The notes beneath the pieces were generated by a model, which saw only the letters and a list, made by a program, of their open reading frames with translations, had not been told where the DNA came from and ran no database searches. 42,583 nucleotides of DNA from Chloroflexota bacterium (GTDB lineage: Bacteria > Chloroflexota > Limnocylindria > Limnocylindrales > CSP1-4): the NCBI GenBank assembly GCA_003158295.1, contig PMIP01000019.1, positions 133 to 42,715 of the forward strand. Direction: 5' to 3'. Below, in pieces: positions 1 to 11,818 of this stretch. The position numbers and the translations under genes were made by a program. The stretch's first letter is position 1, and each line of letters opens with the position of its first letter.

Positions 1-1
1 C

Positions 2-289
2 TTCTCGGTCAGCGACACGGCCGAGTACGGCGACTATGTCTCCGGACCGCGGATCATCGACGCTCGCGTACGCGCCGAGATGAAGAAGGTCCTGGGCGAG
101 ATCCAGGACGGCAGCTTCGCCGCCCGCTGGATCGCGGAGAACGAGGCCGGCTTGCCCGAGTTCAAGAAGATGCGCGAAGCCGGCCGCGACCACCAGGTCG
201 AACAGGTCGGCGCTAGGCTGCGCAAGGCCATGCCGTTCCTCAATCCCGTGGAAGTCGTCGACGGGCAGCCGCAAGCGGCGGCCGAGTAG
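2..289 (+). CDS. ilvC: Ketol-acid reductoisomerase, C-terminal part (5' end outside window)
   Basis: Open frame from the window edge: FSVSDTAEYGDYVSGPRIID..MKKVLGEIQDGSFAARWIAENEAG, typical IlvC C-terminus; followed by leuB. Confidence 0.93.
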   Translation, partial: FSVSDTAEYGDYVSGPRIIDARVRAEMKKVLGEIQDGSFAARWIAENEAGLPEFKKMREAGRDHQVEQVGARLRKAMPFLNPVEVVDGQPQAAAE

Positions 290-315
290 TTCAAGGCGAA
301 CCTCGGAGGGTGGGC

Positions 316-1545
316 ATGAGCGAGAACGTACCCGGCTATGTACCCAGCCGGGGTGTAACCCCGGGAGCGGCTGTGGGTACGCCACTGCCCAGATACCGGC
401 TCGTGGTCGTTCCCGGCGACGGGATCGGCCCCGAGGTGATCGCCGGCGGCCGGCGCGTCCTCGAGGCCGCCGGTCGACTCTTCGGCTTCGGCATCGAGTG
501 GACCGAAGTGCTCGTCGGCGGCGTCGCGATCGACGCGTACGGCGTCGGCGTCCGAGACGAAGACGTCGACGCGTGCGCAGCCGCCGACGCCGTCTATTTC
601 GGCGCTATCGGGGATCCGCGGTTCAGCGACCCCAAGTCGAAAGTTCGGCCCGAACAGGCGCTCCTGAGGCTCCGCAAGGACCTCTGTCTGTACGCGAACC
701 TTCGGCCGGTCAAGGTCCAGCCCATCCTTGCGGCCAGTTCGCCCGTTCGCGAGTCGCTGGTCAGGGACGTGGATCTGCTTATCGTGCGGGAGCTGACCGG
801 TGGCCTGTACTTCGGCAAGCCGTCGGAGACGCGGGTCACGCCTGCCGGGCGCGAGGTCGTCGACACGCTCACCTACACCGAGCATGAGATCCGTCGCGTG
901 GTGAAGCTCGGCTTCGAGCTGGCGCGTAGCCGGCGAAAGAAGCTGACCAGCGTCGACAAGGCCAACGTCCTCGAATCGAGCCGGCTGTGGCGGACGATCG
1001 TCGAGGAGGTCAAGCCCGAGTACCCCGATGTTGAACTGGAGCATCGGCTGGTGGACGCCTGTGCGATGTCGCTCGTCACCCGCCCCGCCCAGTTCGATGT
1101 GATGGTCATGGAGAACCTGTTCGGCGACATCCTCTCCGACGAGGCCAGCGTGCTGGCCGGGTCGCTCGGGATGCTGCCGTCCGCGTCCATCGGCGAGAAG
1201 CGGACCGCCCACGGAGTCCACGGCCTGTACGAGCCGATCCACGGTTCCGCTCCCGACATCGCCGGCCAGGACGTCGCCAATCCGCTGGCGACGATCCTCT
1301 CTGGGGCGATGATGCTGCGCTGGTCGCTGGGCCAGCCGGCCGCGGCCGAGGCGATCGAGAGGGCCGTCGCCGATGCCCTCGCCCAGGGCTATCGAACCCC
1401 CGACCTGGTCGCCGCAACCGGCGAGCAGCCGGGCCAACGGAAGGTCGGCACCCAGGCCATGGCCGACGCGGTCGCGGCGGCCCTCGAGGCCGGTGCGAAC
1501 GCCGGGGCGAAGGCCGGCGCCGCCGCAGCTGGAGCTCAACCATGA
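316..1545 (+). CDS. leuB: 3-isopropylmalate dehydrogenase
   Basis: YRLVVVPGDGIGPEVIAGG, YFGKPSETR, DKANVLESSRLWR, ENLFGDILSDEASVLAGSLGMLPSAS, YEPIHGSAPDIAGQ motifs; ATG at 316 preceded by GGAGGG (ORF track start at 310 is a GTG). Confidence 0.95.
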   Translation: MSENVPGYVPSRGVTPGAAVGTPLPRYRLVVVPGDGIGPEVIAGGRRVLEAAGRLFGFGIEWTEVLVGGVAIDAYGVGVRDEDVDACAAADAVYFGAIGDPRFSDPKSKVRPEQALLRLRKDLCLYANLRPVKVQPILAASSPVRESLVRDVDLLIVRELTGGLYFGKPSETRVTPAGREVVDTLTYTEHEIRRVVKLGFELARSRRKKLTSVDKANVLESSRLWRTIVEEVKPEYPDVELEHRLVDACAMSLVTRPAQFDVMVMENLFGDILSDEASVLAGSLGMLPSASIGEKRTAHGVHGLYEPIHGSAPDIAGQDVANPLATILSGAMMLRWSLGQPAAAEAIERAVADALAQGYRTPDLVAATGEQPGQRKVGTQAMADAVAAALEAGANAGAKAGAAAAGAQP

Positions 1546-3212
1546 GCGAGCGAGTCATCCTCTACGACACGACGCTGCGCGACGGCACGCAGCGCGAAGG
1601 ACTGGTCCTTTCGCTCGCCGACAAGATCAAGATCGCCCGCCGCCTGGACGAATTCGGGCTGACCTACGTCGAGGGCGGGTGGCCCGGTTCGAACCCCAAG
1701 GACGCCGACTTCTTCGCGGCCGCCAGGTCGATCCCCTGGAAGAACGCGAAGCTGGTCGCCTTCGGCTCGACTCGCCATCGCAACAACCGCGCCGAAACCG
1801 ACCCCAATCTGGTGGCGATCGTGGGCGCCGAAACGCCGGCCGTGTGCATCTTCGGCAAGAGCTGGTTGCTCCACGTGCGCGAGGTCCTGGGCGCCACGCC
1901 CGATGAGAACCTGGCCATGGTGGCCGATTCGGTCGCCTATCCGGTCGCTGCCGGACGCGAAACGATCTACGACGCCGAGCACTACTTCGACGGCTACAAA
2001 GACGATCCGGCCTACGCTCTGGCCACTCTGCGGGCCGCCCGCGGCGCGGGCGCACGGACTCTCGTCCTGTGCGAGACCAACGGCGGGGCGCTTCCCGACG
2101 AAGTCACTGCGATCGTCCGCGCCACGATGGACGCGCTCGCCGCCGACGGCGGCCCCGAGGTGGTGTGGGGGATTCATTGCCACAACGACTCGGAGCTGGC
2201 GGTGGCCAACTCCCTGGCCGCGGTCAACGCGGGATGCCGCCACGTCCAGGGCACGATCAACGGCTACGGCGAGCGTTGTGGCAACGCCAACCTCGTGAGC
2301 ATCATGGCCGATCTGGAGCTCAAGACAAAGTACGAGCCTGTGCCTTCCGGGCGTCTTCGCGATCTCACGGACCTGGCGCGCTACGTGGCGGAGATCGTGA
2401 ACATCACCCCGGACGACCACCAGCCCTACGTCGGACGGTCCGCGTTCGCCCACAAGGGCGGCGTTCACGGCGCCGCCACGGCCCGCGCCAGCGGCGCCTA
2501 CCAGCACGTGGATCCGGGGGTGGTCGGAAACGTCATGCGCCTGGTCGTGAGCGAGCTGGGCGGCAAGGCCAACACCCAGTTGCGGGCGGAGCAGCTCGGT
2601 CAGCAGCTGGACGGGGTCGATTCCAAGGCGCTCAGCCAGATCATCAAGCAGCTGGAGGCGGATGGGCTCGCGTTCGAAGGCGCGGAAGCCTCCTTCGAGC
2701 TGCTCGTGAAGCGCCACAAGGCCGGCTATCTGCGACCCTTCGAGCTGTGCGACTTCACCGTTCTGGTGGAGCAGCGGGGCGGCGCCGAGCTCCTGGCGGA
2801 GGCCACGGTCAAGGTGGAGGTCGCCGGCGAGGTCCTGCATACCGCGGCGGACGGCAATGGCCCGGTCAACGCCCTGGACTCTGCGCTGCGCAAAGCCCTT
2901 GGCGCGTTCTACCCTCAGCTGGACGCGGTCCACTTGGTCGACTACAAGGTTCGCATCCTCGACAGCGAGGAGGCCACGGGCGCCCAGACGCGCGTCATCA
3001 TCGACTCGTCGAACGGAGCCCTGGAGTGGTCGACGATGGGTAGCGGTACCAACATAATCGCCGCCTCTTGCCAGGCCTTGTGCGACTCGCTCGAGTACGC
3101 GATCTGGAAATCGGGCGCGAAGGTGCGGCGACGCGACGAGCGCCACTTCACGACCGTGGCCCAGCCCGGCAACGGAGCGGCCTCGGCCTCCCGTACCAGG
3201 CGCTCCGAATAG
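1542..3212 (+). CDS. cimA: Citramalate synthase (2-isopropylmalate/homocitrate synthase family)
   Basis: YDTTLRDGTQREGLVLSLADKIKIARRLDEFGLTYVEGGWPGSNPKDADFF and GIHCHNDSELAVANSLAAVNAGCRHVQGTINGYGERCGNANL; ATGA overlap with leuB. Confidence 0.92.
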   Translation: MSERVILYDTTLRDGTQREGLVLSLADKIKIARRLDEFGLTYVEGGWPGSNPKDADFFAAARSIPWKNAKLVAFGSTRHRNNRAETDPNLVAIVGAETPAVCIFGKSWLLHVREVLGATPDENLAMVADSVAYPVAAGRETIYDAEHYFDGYKDDPAYALATLRAARGAGARTLVLCETNGGALPDEVTAIVRATMDALAADGGPEVVWGIHCHNDSELAVANSLAAVNAGCRHVQGTINGYGERCGNANLVSIMADLELKTKYEPVPSGRLRDLTDLARYVAEIVNITPDDHQPYVGRSAFAHKGGVHGAATARASGAYQHVDPGVVGNVMRLVVSELGGKANTQLRAEQLGQQLDGVDSKALSQIIKQLEADGLAFEGAEASFELLVKRHKAGYLRPFELCDFTVLVEQRGGAELLAEATVKVEVAGEVLHTAADGNGPVNALDSALRKALGAFYPQLDAVHLVDYKVRILDSEEATGAQTRVIIDSSNGALEWSTMGSGTNIIAASCQALCDSLEYAIWKSGAKVRRRDERHFTTVAQPGNGAASASRTRRSE

Positions 3213-3226
3213 CCCGCGGAGGTCAG

Positions 3227-4135
3227 ATGGCAGCGCCCACATCCGGCGGTTCCTCCGGCATCGGGGCAAGCGGTCCCGGCGATGCCGTCTCGCCTCGCGT
3301 CGCCTTCCAGGGCGAGCCCGGAGCCTTCAGCGAAGAGGGGGTCCTGTCCGCCTTCGTGGCGCCCGAGGCGGTGGCTCTGCCGACATGGCGAGCGGTCTTC
3401 GAGGCGATCCAGGACGGGAGGGTGGAGGCCGGCGTCGTACCCATCGAGAGGTCGTCGGGAGGCAGCGTCCGAGAGGTCTACGACCTTCTCTTCAAGTTCG
3501 ACGAAGTGCGGATCGTGGCCGAGGTCTCGGTTCCCGTAAACCTCGCGCTGCTGGCGCTTCCCGGCCAGACCCTGGAGCAGATAGAGCGTGTCTACAGCAT
3601 CGCTCAGGCACTGGACCAGGCGGACGAATTCTTGAGGTCGCGGCCGTGGTCCGTGCTGACCAGCTACAACACGGCGGGCGCGGCCAAGTCCATCGCCGAC
3701 AAGCAAGAGCTCGGCGCGGCGGCGATTGCTTCGGCCCGGGTCGCTCCACTGTACGGCCTGGAGGTCCTCGCCGCCGACATCCAGACTGGTACCGCCAACC
3801 GGACCCGCTTCGCCGTCCTCGCTCGCGAGCAGCTCCCACCAACGTGGTTCACTCCGGCAACCCAGGCCGGCCCGTTGAAGACGACCCTGGTGTGGGCCGT
3901 TCGCAACGTCCCCGGCAGCCTGTATCGCTGCCTGGGCTGCTTCGCCGGGCGGAACATCAATCTCTCGCGCCTTGAATCGCGGCCGAGCCGGGGCGTTCGC
4001 TGGGAGTACGTCTTCTGGGCCGACATGGACTCCGATCCGGCTGCTCCCGACTGCGCCGCCGCCCTGGCGGCCCTCCTGGCCGAGGCGGTAATGGTCAGGG
4101 TCGCAGGGGTATATCACCGGGCTGCAGAGGACTAG
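3227..4135 (+). CDS. pheA: Prephenate dehydratase (PDT plus ACT domain)
   Basis: VAFQGEPGAFSEEGVLSAF..., GVVPIERSSGGSVREVYDLL, TRFAVLAREQ, then ACT-like SLYRCLGCFAGRNINLSRLESRPSR; ATG at 3227 after GGAGGTC. Confidence 0.92.
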   Translation: MAAPTSGGSSGIGASGPGDAVSPRVAFQGEPGAFSEEGVLSAFVAPEAVALPTWRAVFEAIQDGRVEAGVVPIERSSGGSVREVYDLLFKFDEVRIVAEVSVPVNLALLALPGQTLEQIERVYSIAQALDQADEFLRSRPWSVLTSYNTAGAAKSIADKQELGAAAIASARVAPLYGLEVLAADIQTGTANRTRFAVLAREQLPPTWFTPATQAGPLKTTLVWAVRNVPGSLYRCLGCFAGRNINLSRLESRPSRGVRWEYVFWADMDSDPAAPDCAAALAALLAEAVMVRVAGVYHRAAED

Positions 4136-4159
4136 TCGCCGCGCGGGGGGTGGGTGCGG

Positions 4160-4186
4160 TCGGGCTGACCTTCGAGCGGAGCCCGA
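4160..4186 (+). terminator. Candidate terminator hairpin downstream of pheA
   Basis: Perfect 7-bp inverted repeat TCGGGCT ... AGCCCGA starting 25 nt after the pheA stop; no strong T-tract. Confidence 0.4.
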
Positions 4187-4253
4187 TAGCCCACTCGTCC
4201 GGCGTACTTGCTGCCGCCTCAACCAGTCGCTTGGATGCTGCGCGGCAGCACCA

Positions 4254-4419
4254 GCTCAGGTGCCGGCCTGCAACGGCTTTGTGCTCAGGTGCCCGTTTCG
4301 GGCGACCAAAGTACCAAGAACGCCAATCAGGAGGTCCCGTTGTCGTCTACGGAAACCGGGCGTTTGATGTACTCACCGCGACGGGGGAGTCTTCGAGACG
4401 CGGTGCCTCCTGGCACCGC
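4254..4419 (+). promoter_or_regulatory. Structured leader upstream of first exported-protein gene
   Basis: Direct repeat GCTCAGGTGCC at 4254-4264 and 4283-4293; nested hairpin CTTTG(4277-4281)..GGTGCCCG-TTT-CGGGCGACC..CAAAG(4307-4311); perfect 8-bp hairpin GCGGTGCC-TCCT-GGCACCGC at 4400-4419, immediately preceded by GTCT-TCG-AGAC. All lie in the non-coding 5' region of the 4531 CDS. Confidence 0.4.
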
Positions 4420-4530
4420 GGCAAGGAACTCGCTGCCCTGGCGCCCGGAGTTGCCGGCCCGGCACACAGGGAGATCGATCTGCCGGCGAAACGGACTCAT
4501 CGGACAGCTTCTATACGAAGGAGAGAGACA

Positions 4531-5004
4531 ATGAAGAGGCGGAAGGTAATTCCCGCGGCAATCGCCCTCGTGGCGGTCATCGCGGTCAGCGGCATCGCTT
4601 ATGCGTACTGGACAAGCAACGGCTCGGGTTCCGGAACCGGCAGCACCACCGCCGGCGCGGCCAACATCCTGACCGCCACTTCGCCCGCGCTCGATCCGAT
4701 GTACCCCGGTGACGTAGCCCAGACCGTCGTCATCACCGTCAGCAACACCTCGGCTACTCAAGCGGCCTACGCCACGCAGGTGGTCGTCGCCGTCACGACC
4801 GGCAACCCCGGCTGCAGCGCCAGCGATTTCACCTTGACCGGCGGTACGGTGGCTGTCGGCAAGGACATCGCAGCAGGGGGCAGTCTTGTCCTCAGCACAG
4901 CAAATGGGTTTGTCCCTCCTACGATCAAGTTCTTCGACGATCCGAACAAGAACCAGAACGTTTGCCAGAGCGCGACGGTCACCCTCACCTACACGATCTC
5001 GTAA
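4531..5004 (+). CDS. Exported protein with SipW/TasA-like AYWT signal-peptide motif
   Basis: MKRRKVIPAAIALVAVIAVSGIAYAYWTSNGSGSGTG start with RBS GGAGAGAG; C-terminal domain ending NQNVCQSATVTLTYTIS; ORF-track start (4150) is upstream of any convincing RBS. Confidence 0.75.
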   Translation: MKRRKVIPAAIALVAVIAVSGIAYAYWTSNGSGSGTGSTTAGAANILTATSPALDPMYPGDVAQTVVITVSNTSATQAAYATQVVVAVTTGNPGCSASDFTLTGGTVAVGKDIAAGGSLVLSTANGFVPPTIKFFDDPNKNQNVCQSATVTLTYTIS

Positions 5005-5018
5005 CGACACCGCGTAGA

Positions 5019-5044
5019 GGGGCGGCCTAGAACCGGGCCGCCCC
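5019..5044 (+). terminator. Intercistronic terminator/attenuator hairpin
   Basis: Perfect 9-bp stem GGGGCGGCC-TAGAACCG-GGCCGCCCC, 14 nt after the stop of the 4531 CDS. Confidence 0.65.
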
Positions 5045-5101
5045 TGCTTCCCCATCCCTCACAGACAGTCGGTCGGGGGAGCATCGAGAGGACTTGGTCA
5101 G

Positions 5102-8121
<3,020 letters not shown>

Positions 8122-8333
8122 CCACAGTCTCGTGGCGCGGCCAGCAAAGGCAGGCTTAGCAACCGCGCCCCTGACCATGATCGCCGCCTGGGGGCCGACC
8201 AGGGCGAGCCGGAACTGTCGGCCTTCTCAACGCTCCATGTTTCGGCCGTGCGGGCCCGCCAGACCGGGCGACCGTCGGGCGTGGCAAGATGAGGCATCAG
8301 TTATCTATCCCGCGGGTGCGGTACCAGAACGAG

Positions 8334-9971
8334 ATGACGGTGAGCGTGACTCTCTCGGGTGAAGTGGAGTCGATTCGTCGGCAAGCGGCAGAGATCGCCG
8401 CGGGACTCTCGAAGACCGCTCGCCGTTCGGCGACGATCGCCCAGGAGCGAGCCGTCCTGCGCATGCTCGGCGTCGACGGGCTGGATCTGGAGGGCCGGCC
8501 CCTCGCGGCCTCCCTGGCCGAGCGCTACTGCGGCGCCGATCCCGCCCGGCTTGCTCAGGGAGTGATCCTGCCCTTCGTCGTGGCCATGCTCGAGTACGAC
8601 CTGCCGGCCCGCGAGCTGGCCCTCGAGGGCGTGCGGGGCGCCGTGGACCTGTGTCTGGAGGCCGAATTGCTCGATCGGCCCGACCGGCTGGCGGGCGCGG
8701 AAGTGCTGGCCTCGCAACTGCTCGGCTCGGCCTTCCACCGGTTCGATGCCAACCGCACGGCCGCTCGGGAGATGCGCGAGGTTCTGGGCGTCTCCGACGA
8801 GCCCTGGCTGGCGGTCGCCCTCCGTGCCTCCGAGGTGGAATCGGCGGCCGGCGAGATCGGAGCCGTCGTGAGCGGGGGCGCCGACGTCGTCCAGATCCGT
8901 GTCCCGGCGAGCTGGGAATTTGCCGAAGCTCGGCGCCAGGTCGGCCTGGATACCCCGGACGCCTACGAGGTGACGAGACGCGGGTCGCGGCCCGGTGGTC
9001 GCCGCTGGCGCGCCCGGGCGGAGCGTCCGGCTCGGCCGGCGCGATCTGGCTCGGACCCGGTGCCCGCGGGAAGCCAGCGCGGCCTGACGTCGCTGCGCAC
9101 GGCGGCCGACGAGGCGGCGGCGGAGCGTGGCCGCTATGCGAGCTTGATGACGGTCACCTCCGCTTTCGCAGCGCCGGAGCAGGCGGTGGTGGCGGCCTTC
9201 GAGCGGATAGACCTGGTCGAAGCGGACCCGATCCGTGAGATCGTCGAGGACAACGTGGATCCGGAGCGGGCGCTCGCCGACCACGCATTTGCCCACCGAT
9301 TACAGGCCCGGGCGGGCTGCCGCGTCGTCATGGGACCCGGGCCGCTGGCCCTTGGGGCGGACGTCGCCAGCGGTCTTCCCTCCGATGCGGCGACGCGGGC
9401 GGGCCGCAGCCTGGCCCTGCAGGCGCTTGGCGTGGAACTGGCCCTCGTGGACGGGCTGCCGGCCGAACGCCTGCTGATCGGCGCCCTGCCGCGCTGGGTC
9501 GCCGACGAGGGAGATGCGCGCGCCATTCTCGTTCAGGCCTGGCTTCGGCATCTGGTCTTCTCTGGACACAGCCTCGTTGTCACGGAGTCAGACGCGGAGC
9601 CACAGGCCCATACGGCCGTTGCAGTGCTGATGACGGCCATGGCGGGCGCCGCGGCGTCACTGGTCGTGAGGCACGTCGGCCCGAGTGGAGTCCCCGCCGC
9701 GTCCCGCGACCTGCGCACCGCAGCCTCGGCTGCGGCGGCGCTGAGGGCTTCGCTCGGCGACGGAGCGCTCCGCGGAGACGCTGCGGACCTGGCTGCGCGG
9801 ACAGTTCGCGCCGCCGGGGCCACGCTGGAGCGGCTGGCGGCAGAGGGGTGGTCCAGCTTGCTCGGCCCGGGCGGCGGCCGTTCGGAGGCGGAGCGCCTGG
9901 GACGTGCGGCCGTGGTCGAGCGAGCCACCGGTCCAAAGTCGGGAGCGCATCTGCTGGCAAGCCTGGTCTAG
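8334..9971 (+). CDS. Lysine 5,6-aminomutase alpha subunit (KamD)-like TIM-barrel protein
   Basis: Recognisable KamD-like segments: RSATIAQERAVLRMLGVDGLD, AAGEIGAVVSGGADVVQIRVP, AERGRYASLMTVTSAFAAPEQAVVAAFERIDLVEADPIREIVEDNVDPERALADHAFAHRLQARAGC, LERLAAEGWSSLLGPG. Upstream in-frame ATG at 8289 also possible. Confidence 0.68.
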   Translation: MTVSVTLSGEVESIRRQAAEIAAGLSKTARRSATIAQERAVLRMLGVDGLDLEGRPLAASLAERYCGADPARLAQGVILPFVVAMLEYDLPARELALEGVRGAVDLCLEAELLDRPDRLAGAEVLASQLLGSAFHRFDANRTAAREMREVLGVSDEPWLAVALRASEVESAAGEIGAVVSGGADVVQIRVPASWEFAEARRQVGLDTPDAYEVTRRGSRPGGRRWRARAERPARPARSGSDPVPAGSQRGLTSLRTAADEAAAERGRYASLMTVTSAFAAPEQAVVAAFERIDLVEADPIREIVEDNVDPERALADHAFAHRLQARAGCRVVMGPGPLALGADVASGLPSDAATRAGRSLALQALGVELALVDGLPAERLLIGALPRWVADEGDARAILVQAWLRHLVFSGHSLVVTESDAEPQAHTAVAVLMTAMAGAAASLVVRHVGPSGVPAASRDLRTAASAAAALRASLGDGALRGDAADLAARTVRAAGATLERLAAEGWSSLLGPGGGRSEAERLGRAAVVERATGPKSGAHLLASLV

Positions 9972-10027
9972 GGGAGTCCGGGGCGGGCTGCCGGTGCTAG
10001 CATGCCGGCGGGGCAGGCGGGAGCAGC

Positions 10028-10996
10028 ATGGCGAGGAGAACCTCTCTGGACGGATCCGGCGGGCGGACAATCGCGCTCTGGGGACGGCGCGTACCTGTTC
10101 TTGTCCCGGCGGGCATCGTGGCCCTTGCCGTCGCCTGGCTTGGAATCGTCTACTTCGCCGAGCCGTGGGGGACTTCCCTTCTGCCCTCCGGCATGGACGC
10201 CCGCTGCTACTGGGCGCCCGATCTCGCCAATCCGTATCTCCACTCCAACTGGACCGATCAGATCGCCTATCCATACTCGCCCGCCTTCCTGCAGATCCTG
10301 CAGCCGATCCGCTTGCTGCCGTGGCCGGTCTTCATGGCGATCTGGGCGGCGCTCCTCATGGCGGCGATGGTCTACCTCACCGGCCCGAGGCTCATCTTCC
10401 TGGGCCTGGCCTTCTTCGGCCTGATAGAGATCTGGGGCGGCAACATCGAGATGCTGGTGGCCCTGGCCATCGTTCTTGGCTTCCGCTGGCCGGCGACCTG
10501 GTCGTTCGTGCTTCTGACCAAGATCACGCCGGGGATCGGGCTGCTGTGGTTCGCGGTCCGCCGTGAATGGCGCTCTCTGGCGATCGCACTAGGCGCGACG
10601 GCGGCCGTCGTTGCCGTCTCGGCCGCCATCCAACCCGCTGCTTGGGGCCGCTGGGTCGAAGTTCTTCAGGCAAACGCGGGCAAGAACGGAACTTGGGCGG
10701 CGGTCCCGATTCCGTTCGTGATCCGTCTTCCTTTCGCGCTCGTGCTCGTTGTCTGGGGCGCCCGAACCAACCACCGCTGGACCGTCCCCGTGTCGTCTAT
10801 GCTGGCCCTCCCCGCCCTCTGGTACGGCGGCCTCTCCATCATGATCGCCACTCTCCCGCTGCTGGGGGCGCGGTCGTGGGGAGACCTGAGTCGGGTCGCC
10901 GATCAGGCCCGCACCGACCTGGAGGCCTCAGTCATCGGCGCTCGCCTCCCATGGCGTCGCCGTCGGACCGCCGAACCGATCGCACACCCCGATTGA
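10028..10996 (+). CDS. Polytopic membrane protein, GT87/DUF2029-like glycosyltransferase
   Basis: Multiple TM helices; DQIAYPYSPAFLQILQPIRLLPWPVFMAIW, GNIEMLVALAIVLGFRWPATWSFVLLTKITPGIGLLWFAVRREWR typical of DUF2029. Confidence 0.7.
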   Translation: MARRTSLDGSGGRTIALWGRRVPVLVPAGIVALAVAWLGIVYFAEPWGTSLLPSGMDARCYWAPDLANPYLHSNWTDQIAYPYSPAFLQILQPIRLLPWPVFMAIWAALLMAAMVYLTGPRLIFLGLAFFGLIEIWGGNIEMLVALAIVLGFRWPATWSFVLLTKITPGIGLLWFAVRREWRSLAIALGATAAVVAVSAAIQPAAWGRWVEVLQANAGKNGTWAAVPIPFVIRLPFALVLVVWGARTNHRWTVPVSSMLALPALWYGGLSIMIATLPLLGARSWGDLSRVADQARTDLEASVIGARLPWRRRRTAEPIAHPD

Positions 10997-11077
10997 AGCC
11001 CTGCCCGCGCGTCGAGGTCTCTCACCTCGTACGATGGGGCCTAACAGCCAGGAACCCGCGCCACGGAGGAGAAACCA

Positions 11078-11752
11078 GTGCCGGACACCTCTCCAATGCC
11101 GGTTCGCGACACCGCGTGGCCCACGCTCCACGTCTCGCGCCATCCGGCGATCCTCCATAAGCTGCGCATCCTGCGCGACGAGTCCACCGAGCCAAAGAAA
11201 TTCCGCGAAGTGGTCCGCGAGCTCTCGTGGCTGCTTGGTTACGAGGCCCTGGCGGACGTCGAGGTCCGCCCCCGGCCGGTCAACACGCCGCTCGAACGAA
11301 CGGATGCCCACGAGCTTGGTGTCCGCATCGGCCTCGTGCCGATCCTTCGGGCCGGCCTGGGGATGGTCGACGCCATGCTGGAGCTGATGCCCACGGCGGA
11401 GGTCTGGCACCTGGGGCTCTTCCGGGACGAGCGAACGCTTCGACCGGTCGAGTACTACAACAAGCTGCCCGACTCAGCCACCGTGGACCTGTGCTTGATC
11501 CTCGATCCCATGCTGGCCACGGGCGGGTCCGCCACGGCCGCCATCGAGGTCCTCAAGCGCTGGGGCGCCACGCGGATCAAGCTGGTGAACCTGATCGTGG
11601 CTCCGGAAGGACTGGACGCGGTCACCAAGGCCCACCCCGACGTCGAGATCTACTGCGCCGCCGTGGACCGGCAGCTCAACGAGCACGGCTACATCATGCC
11701 GGGCCTGGGCGATGCAGGCGACCGCCAGTTCGGAACCGGTCGCCCCGGGTAG
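11078..11752 (+). CDS. upp: Uracil phosphoribosyltransferase
   Basis: [93 protein letters not shown]. Confidence 0.95.
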   Translation: MPDTSPMPVRDTAWPTLHVSRHPAILHKLRILRDESTEPKKFREVVRELSWLLGYEALADVEVRPRPVNTPLERTDAHELGVRIGLVPILRAGLGMVDAMLELMPTAEVWHLGLFRDERTLRPVEYYNKLPDSATVDLCLILDPMLATGGSATAAIEVLKRWGATRIKLVNLIVAPEGLDAVTKAHPDVEIYCAAVDRQLNEHGYIMPGLGDAGDRQFGTGRPG

Positions 11753-11773
11753 CCGGCCTTTCGCCAAAGAGAA

Positions 11774-11795
11774 CGGGCGGCCTTCCGGCCGCCCG
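11774..11795. terminator. Bidirectional terminator between convergent upp and uraA
   Basis: Perfect 9-bp stem CGGGCGGCC-TTCC-GGCCGCCCG between two convergent stops. Confidence 0.8.
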
Positions 11796-11818
11796 CTTCG
11801 TATTTGCGAGGGTAAACG

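Noticed and set aside
34-1539. 501-aa minus-strand ORF opposite ilvC/leuB
   Set aside because: Composition (D/R/H/G-rich, no motifs) typical of antisense of a GC-rich gene; leuB motifs on the plus strand are decisive.
1536-3269. 577-aa minus-strand ORF opposite cimA
   Set aside because: Antisense shadow of cimA; no domain recognised.
4277-4420. c-di-GMP-I (GEMM) or ydaO-type riboswitch
   Set aside because: Hairpins are present but the conserved GEMM (GACGCAAAGCC) and ydaO core strings are not; kept only as an unclassified structured leader.
8970-9090. Possible frameshift in the KamD-like gene (Arg/Pro-rich stretch)
   Set aside because: The same frame aligns with KamD-like sequence on both sides, so an in-frame low-complexity segment is simpler; sequencing error cannot be excluded.
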